Assembly (NCBI GenBank): GCA_964023205.1
Contig: OZ026835.1
Span: 40,335,083-40,399,082, forward strand
Direction: 5' to 3'
DNA length: 64,000 nucleotides
From: Lutraria lutraria
Lineage: Eukaryota > Mollusca > Bivalvia > Venerida > Mactridae
The notes under the pieces are model-generated. The model was not told the origin of the DNA, made no database searches, and was given only the letters and a program-made list of their open reading frames with translations. Position numbers and translations under genes: made by a program. Of this stretch, positions 55,901 through 61,900 are shown piece after piece (within the stretch, counting starts at the first letter, position 1; every line of letters starts with the position of its first letter).

Positions 55901-58900
55901 AACAGATTATATCTGTTTGCTGTAAGCATGCGCATGTCTGGACGAAACTTCTCCACTAGGACATTGACCACTTCCTGTGTGGTAGCAGAGCTTGCCACAC
56001 GGATACACTTAGTGACCACATTGTGGTCATCGTCTTGGAAATAAAATCTTACAACACCATGGAACTCGAGGCTCTGAAAAGTATAGAAATTAAGATGTAT
56101 AAGAGAATTTTGTTATATATTATTATGATACATTTATAGGATCCAGCTCATTATGCAAAAAAATAATGGAGACTGAAAACTGACAGAAAAATTTGGGTCG
56201 GCCATGTTAGTGGAAACCATAAACTTTTTGTACCTAATAGCAGTTTAAAATAAGAACACATAAACAACACACTGAAAGAAACAATACAGATTAATTACAT
56301 TGTATAACCGATAGTTTGTATAGATCTGCAATAAAATAAATATTGCATTAAGCATGCTACTATTTGTTTGCCACATTCTACAATAAGAGCATTAAACTAA
56401 TACCACAATTTCTTCATAAATATTAATGTACCGAACTCAGTTAATGTATCCATAGGGACGGTCCGACCATAGCATATTTAGAAATGTATCCACAGGGAAG
56501 CCTTGTCTAAGAGCATGAGTGGTTAGCCAGATGTCAGTTCATCCTGCTGATGGTCAGTAAATGAACAAGGTCAAATTCATGGCATGACCATGTTTAACAT
56601 GTGCTGAAAATCATTTATTAACTTAGACCTTCTGTGCTACAGTGTACTGTATAGTGGAACACATTATTTTTGAAATGAACAGAAATTTATGGTATAGCGC
56701 AGTACATTATGAAGGAATCTCAGGGACCAAAAATTATATCATAATACAGTGCAATCTCTCCTGAGTGGCCCTCCCTTGAGCAACAACCTCACTCTAACAA
56801 CAGCATCATTTTTCGCACTGCCAATTTTAAGTATTAACTTAACATCTCTAGAGCAACAACCTCTCAACAACAACATGATTTTGCTACTCCAAAAGGGTGC
56901 TGTTTTGGAGAGGTTGCACTGTACATCCAAAAATACTGACTTCAGGCATTCACCAGGAACTTGAAAGAGTTATAGACATGATAAGATCTATTTCTGACTA
57001 ATCCATATACTAACTGAACACAAAGTAACATCAATTAGTGTTTATAAGAGTAGACAAAGATAAAATGACAAGAAAAACTAGATGCAGAATAAACAATGAA
57101 AACATATCAGTACCAATAATTTGATGATATCAGTAATCATATCTTATTAACAACAGCTTGGCTATGTCAAAGGATAAATTAACAGAGAAAAGACATATAT
57201 CTATACAAATTAATGGTAACACTGTGAATACTGCATCCAATACCAATTAAACCTTTTAATATTCAACATTTTTCAAAGTGTTAAGCAATATCTCAATATA
57301 CATGTATTTAATAACAACATCAAGACACAAGCTGTTCACAGGCTATTTGAACTAATCTATAAAGAAATTATTAGTAGACTTGAACACAATTTAACTCTTA
57401 TATTACATGTATTGTATGTGTATTGATTTCAGTAATCAATTTGGGCAGTAAAAAGTGAGGAGAGAGAATTGATGAAAACCATGTGTGTGACCTTGGAAGG
57501 CTAACAAGTTAGGAGAACTCTTTTTTCTATCTACAGTCAAGCCTGTGTTAGCGGCCGCCCTTTGAATAAAGGCCATTCTTTTAAAAGCCATCTTTGATAA
57601 TTCAGAAACAAAACTAGAGCTGTCACAGAGGTGACTAATACCCCCGCCACCGCTTTGACACTAATAATGCAATAGTGCACTATACGGCTAAGTTTAAGGG
57701 GACATACCTCTGCAATGAGTGAATCACTGGGTATGAAAATTGTGGAAGTAGTTTGCTGCACAAACTTGTATGCGGAGGGACCGACAGAGTGACTCCAATA
57801 TACCCCCTCTCAAACTTCGTTTGCGGGGGTATAATGATCTCCAAATAGGGGCCAACTGACAATAATAAATACCACTTTTGGTCTTTTCCAAGGGTGGTCT
57901 TTGTCCACATGTTTGACTGTACCATAGCCTAGTGGTGGCATAATTTAAAATCTGCAGCACATTTGAGTGCAAATACTTGAAACTATCTATTTTTTAAATT
58001 AATTTTTAATTTATTTAGTTGTAACATTATGTTGTAGTTATGCAGAAATATCATTATTCTATTATAAACCACTAAATATTATGAGAGAATAAATATATTT
58101 TTTACAGAAAATGTGGAATTTTGAATACATATCTACAGGTTTTTTTCTATTAGCACAGAGGGAGGTCCGTACAATAAGATATGAATTCATTCTGTCTCAT
58201 AATGTTCCTATCATAATTGTCAAGGACTCAAAATAATAGTGAGTCAATGTTTTGCTATTACTGAGGAATCTTAGTTTTGCTGCAGAATCATAAATATAGT
58301 ATGTGCATGTTGCAGATTGTAGCATTGTGCAACAAATTACCTGATCAAAGTAAGAACCAGCACGTTGGCCAGAATGCCGTCGAAATTTCAGAAAACCGAA
58401 GCATCCAAGCAGGCTCATAGTTCATGATAAATGTCAAAGTTCATAACACACAGTTATTGGAACAAAATACTGTTGAGTGGGCAATTAAAATAGCTAAATT
58501 TTGCAAAACAGAGAGCAGTTTGTATACCTTATATATTATTATACAGCATTTATGACTTGAGGGCATTAAATTGAAGTCTAAAGTCAACAGTTACTGACCT
58601 TGTTTTCAAACTTTTCAAATGTTCAGTTATTAAAAATCAATTTAACATGACAGAAACTGCTTACAGCAATGATTTATCATCGCTGACAAGTAGATGAAGC
58701 CCTGATTGACATATAACATGAATACCATCAGAATATATAATATACAGAAAGATGTTTTTATATCAGAATACAGGATGGTATATAGACTTAGCCAGCTTAT
58801 TTCACCTAGAGGATAATATATAACAAACTAAACAATGCTGTGAAGCAGGATAATGCAGATTAAGATCAAACCAATACTACACAATACAAGTGATAATGCC

Positions 58901-61900
58901 CATCCAATGTTCATTGAGGAATGACACTTGACCTCATGAATAAATGAAAGTCATTAATCAGTATATTTTGAATACTCCATAGATGCTAGTAAACTGAACT
59001 GTGAGGTAAGTCCAGCGGGAATAAGATACTCATAAAAACTTCACGAATTTTAACACCATTAAAACTACAAGCATCCTGGGAATAATTTCATACAAGATAA
59101 AAGCAGGATTCTGAAGTTTAAAATCCAGCCATCCACGTCTGTCGTGAATTATTTCACTAAGAATGTTGAAGAACTACAAATTCTCACTTCAGGTATATGT
59201 AGTTAAAAATAAACTTTTAGAAATACACAAGAATTTTGAAGAAACTTCAACCACAACGCGTTTCAAACTTATTTATATGAAACTTGTCTTACTCCCAAAG
59301 ACAAAGCTGGAAATGAGTATAAATCAAGAGAACTCATCATCCAGTGAGGAAGTTGCATGTAACTGGATGATTTGTTGATAGGTAAAACATGTGTTCAACA
59401 TCCCTGTGGCGGTAATTATCCATGGAATTGTTTTCATTACCTCATCAAACTGAGTAGGAGCATATTATATGATATCATTCTTGTATTATTGCACAAAAAA
59501 CACCTATGGGGATAATGATAACAAGTTGTAATGACATTTTAATGGGCAGGTACACCATGTTTGCTTCATGAAATTCAGGGTGCTCCCTAGACTTCAAAAG
59601 CTGGGGGTCAAAATGACCCTGAGCTGATAGAAATCTTAAGAGTCAACAAAATTTCCTATAAATGTAATAGTAAAGTTGACCCCTTGGTTCCAATTCTCAA
59701 GAGTCAAAAACCTTATTTTGCAAATTTCAAGAGTCAAAATGCCATTTTAATGGTCAAAGGAGAGTCCTGAAATTGATCAGTTTCAGTGGTCAAGGAACTT
59801 GGTGTTACATATGATTATGACAAACAAAGTTTATCAGGGGCGAGTTTAAGGGTTACGCTTGGTGAGCATGAATTTTGATGTGGACCAAAGTACTATGTTT
59901 ATATCTGCATCTGCCATGCCATTATTAAACTAGTCCATGTTGCAGTGCAAGTCTATGTAAGACAGTAAGTTCAGTTTCCATGAGTACTTTCAGCACTTTG
60001 ATTAGATCTTAACTTCATCTTGGCTGAATACCGCATGTACAAGCAGGGTTTGATACACACCTGCTTAAGATGCAATCAATGAACACCAAAACCAAGGTGG
60101 AGTCATATAATTTTCTTATCGAAGTTTTGAATAAAACATTTTTATACACTAACTAAAAATTGAAGGAGAAACTGTGAAAATAAGACGTATAATGATGGGA
60201 CTGAGCAGTGATTTTGTTTTAGCTATCCATAAGTAAGACTCAGAGACAAGATGGTAACTTAATGAAATCTAAAAAAAAAGATGATGTTCTCTCAAAACTG
60301 CAATTAATAAAATATGAACAACTAACACACTAAATCAGCATAATTATGTTGTACTGCATTAAAAATTAACAGCTTTAGCATAATAATGTAAAACTAGTTT
60401 TAATACACATGATACAGAATTTTACCACATATTAAAGAGCGAATTCCACAATGCTGCTGATAATTATACTCCTAATCATGGAGACAGACATTAGAGTAAC
60501 AGTTACAAAGATTAGACTGTTGTAAGGGAAACTAAGACTTAATTCATCATTATCTGTTTGTGGCTAAAACTTCATTCAAATTGACAATAAATGAATATTA
60601 CAGTATGACTTGATTAATTCGGGAAGCTGTTAGCGTGATGATGGCAGATCCCTGAGAAATTCAGAAGACAAAGCCAAGATTAGAACCAACAATCATTTGT
60701 TCAGTAGACTGTTACTAGTACAGCATGTAACCACTAGATTACTGATCATCTTTTTCATTCCCAATGTCTCGAGTTTGACAGGGAATAATATCATCCAACA
60801 GATTGATGTTAAAATGATCTTGTGACACTGATATGACTTACTATGAGTTAACCATTTTTAGACATACCTTCTATTCATTGACAACCTCTTTGTCTTTTTT
60901 ATTTTGTCTTGTTGACCATTTTAGTTATGGAATTGTCCTCTTTCTAAGACAACAGCTTAGACGCTACTTCATATGTCTACAGAAGCAGATCATTTCACAT
61001 GGTTTCCAGGACGCTTCAGATCAATTAATACAAAGCATTACCAGGAAAATGTTGAAATTAAGGGTAGTCTGAAACATTGGCAAAATATTAGACACCTTTT
61101 GTCTGCTGAATGTATATTTCAGGTTAGGTTGTAACAAAATGTTGATAGATTTTAGTTTAATTTATCGCTGTACACAGTCATGTTTCATTGAAATATGTGC
61201 GTTTGAATTTAAAAGGAAAACAAACGCAATAGAGTTTGAGTTGTTTACCCGTCAGCTTTTCAAGAACAACTGACTTTGATGATGATGAACTGCAATGCAA
61301 TGCCTACTGTAAGTTTGAGTGACTGTTACTTCATCATCAAATACCTTCAACTATTAGTCTATTAACAGGTATGAAATGGTTATATCATTAATAAATTTAA
61401 TTATAATATCAGTAATTATTAAAAAACTGTAATTTAATTCCAATCCATGCCAGCAAAGAAGGTAAACCTACAATATACTCAATTAATTACACAGTGTTTT
61501 TCTCTCTTCATTGGGAAGAGGCCTTAGCCTGTTGATTTGGGAGCTGGTCAACTGGTACCCAATGTCAAGTGGTACCCATTATATTTTGGTCAAGTGGTAC
61601 CCACTATGAAGTCAAATGGTACCCACTTAATGGTGTTAGAATGTGAACTTTAACTAAGAAAAAGCACCATACATGGATAGAAAATAACATATTTTCAATA
61701 CGAGTCCGAAAGTTGTGTTTTTGTCATTGAAAATGTAAGTTACCCACTCACCTAATATGATATTATAGTACATATACAATATAATATTTATCATAAATCC
61801 AAAACATAATTTTATATAAATATATCATGATACACCACTAAAATTCAACTAAATCAATGTACCACAAAACTTATATTCGATAAAACATAGATAACAGTTT

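Noticed and set aside
59160..59380. 71-codon plus-strand ORF in intron 1
   Set aside because: Isolated, with no splice signals or recognisable motif. It is consistent with chance.
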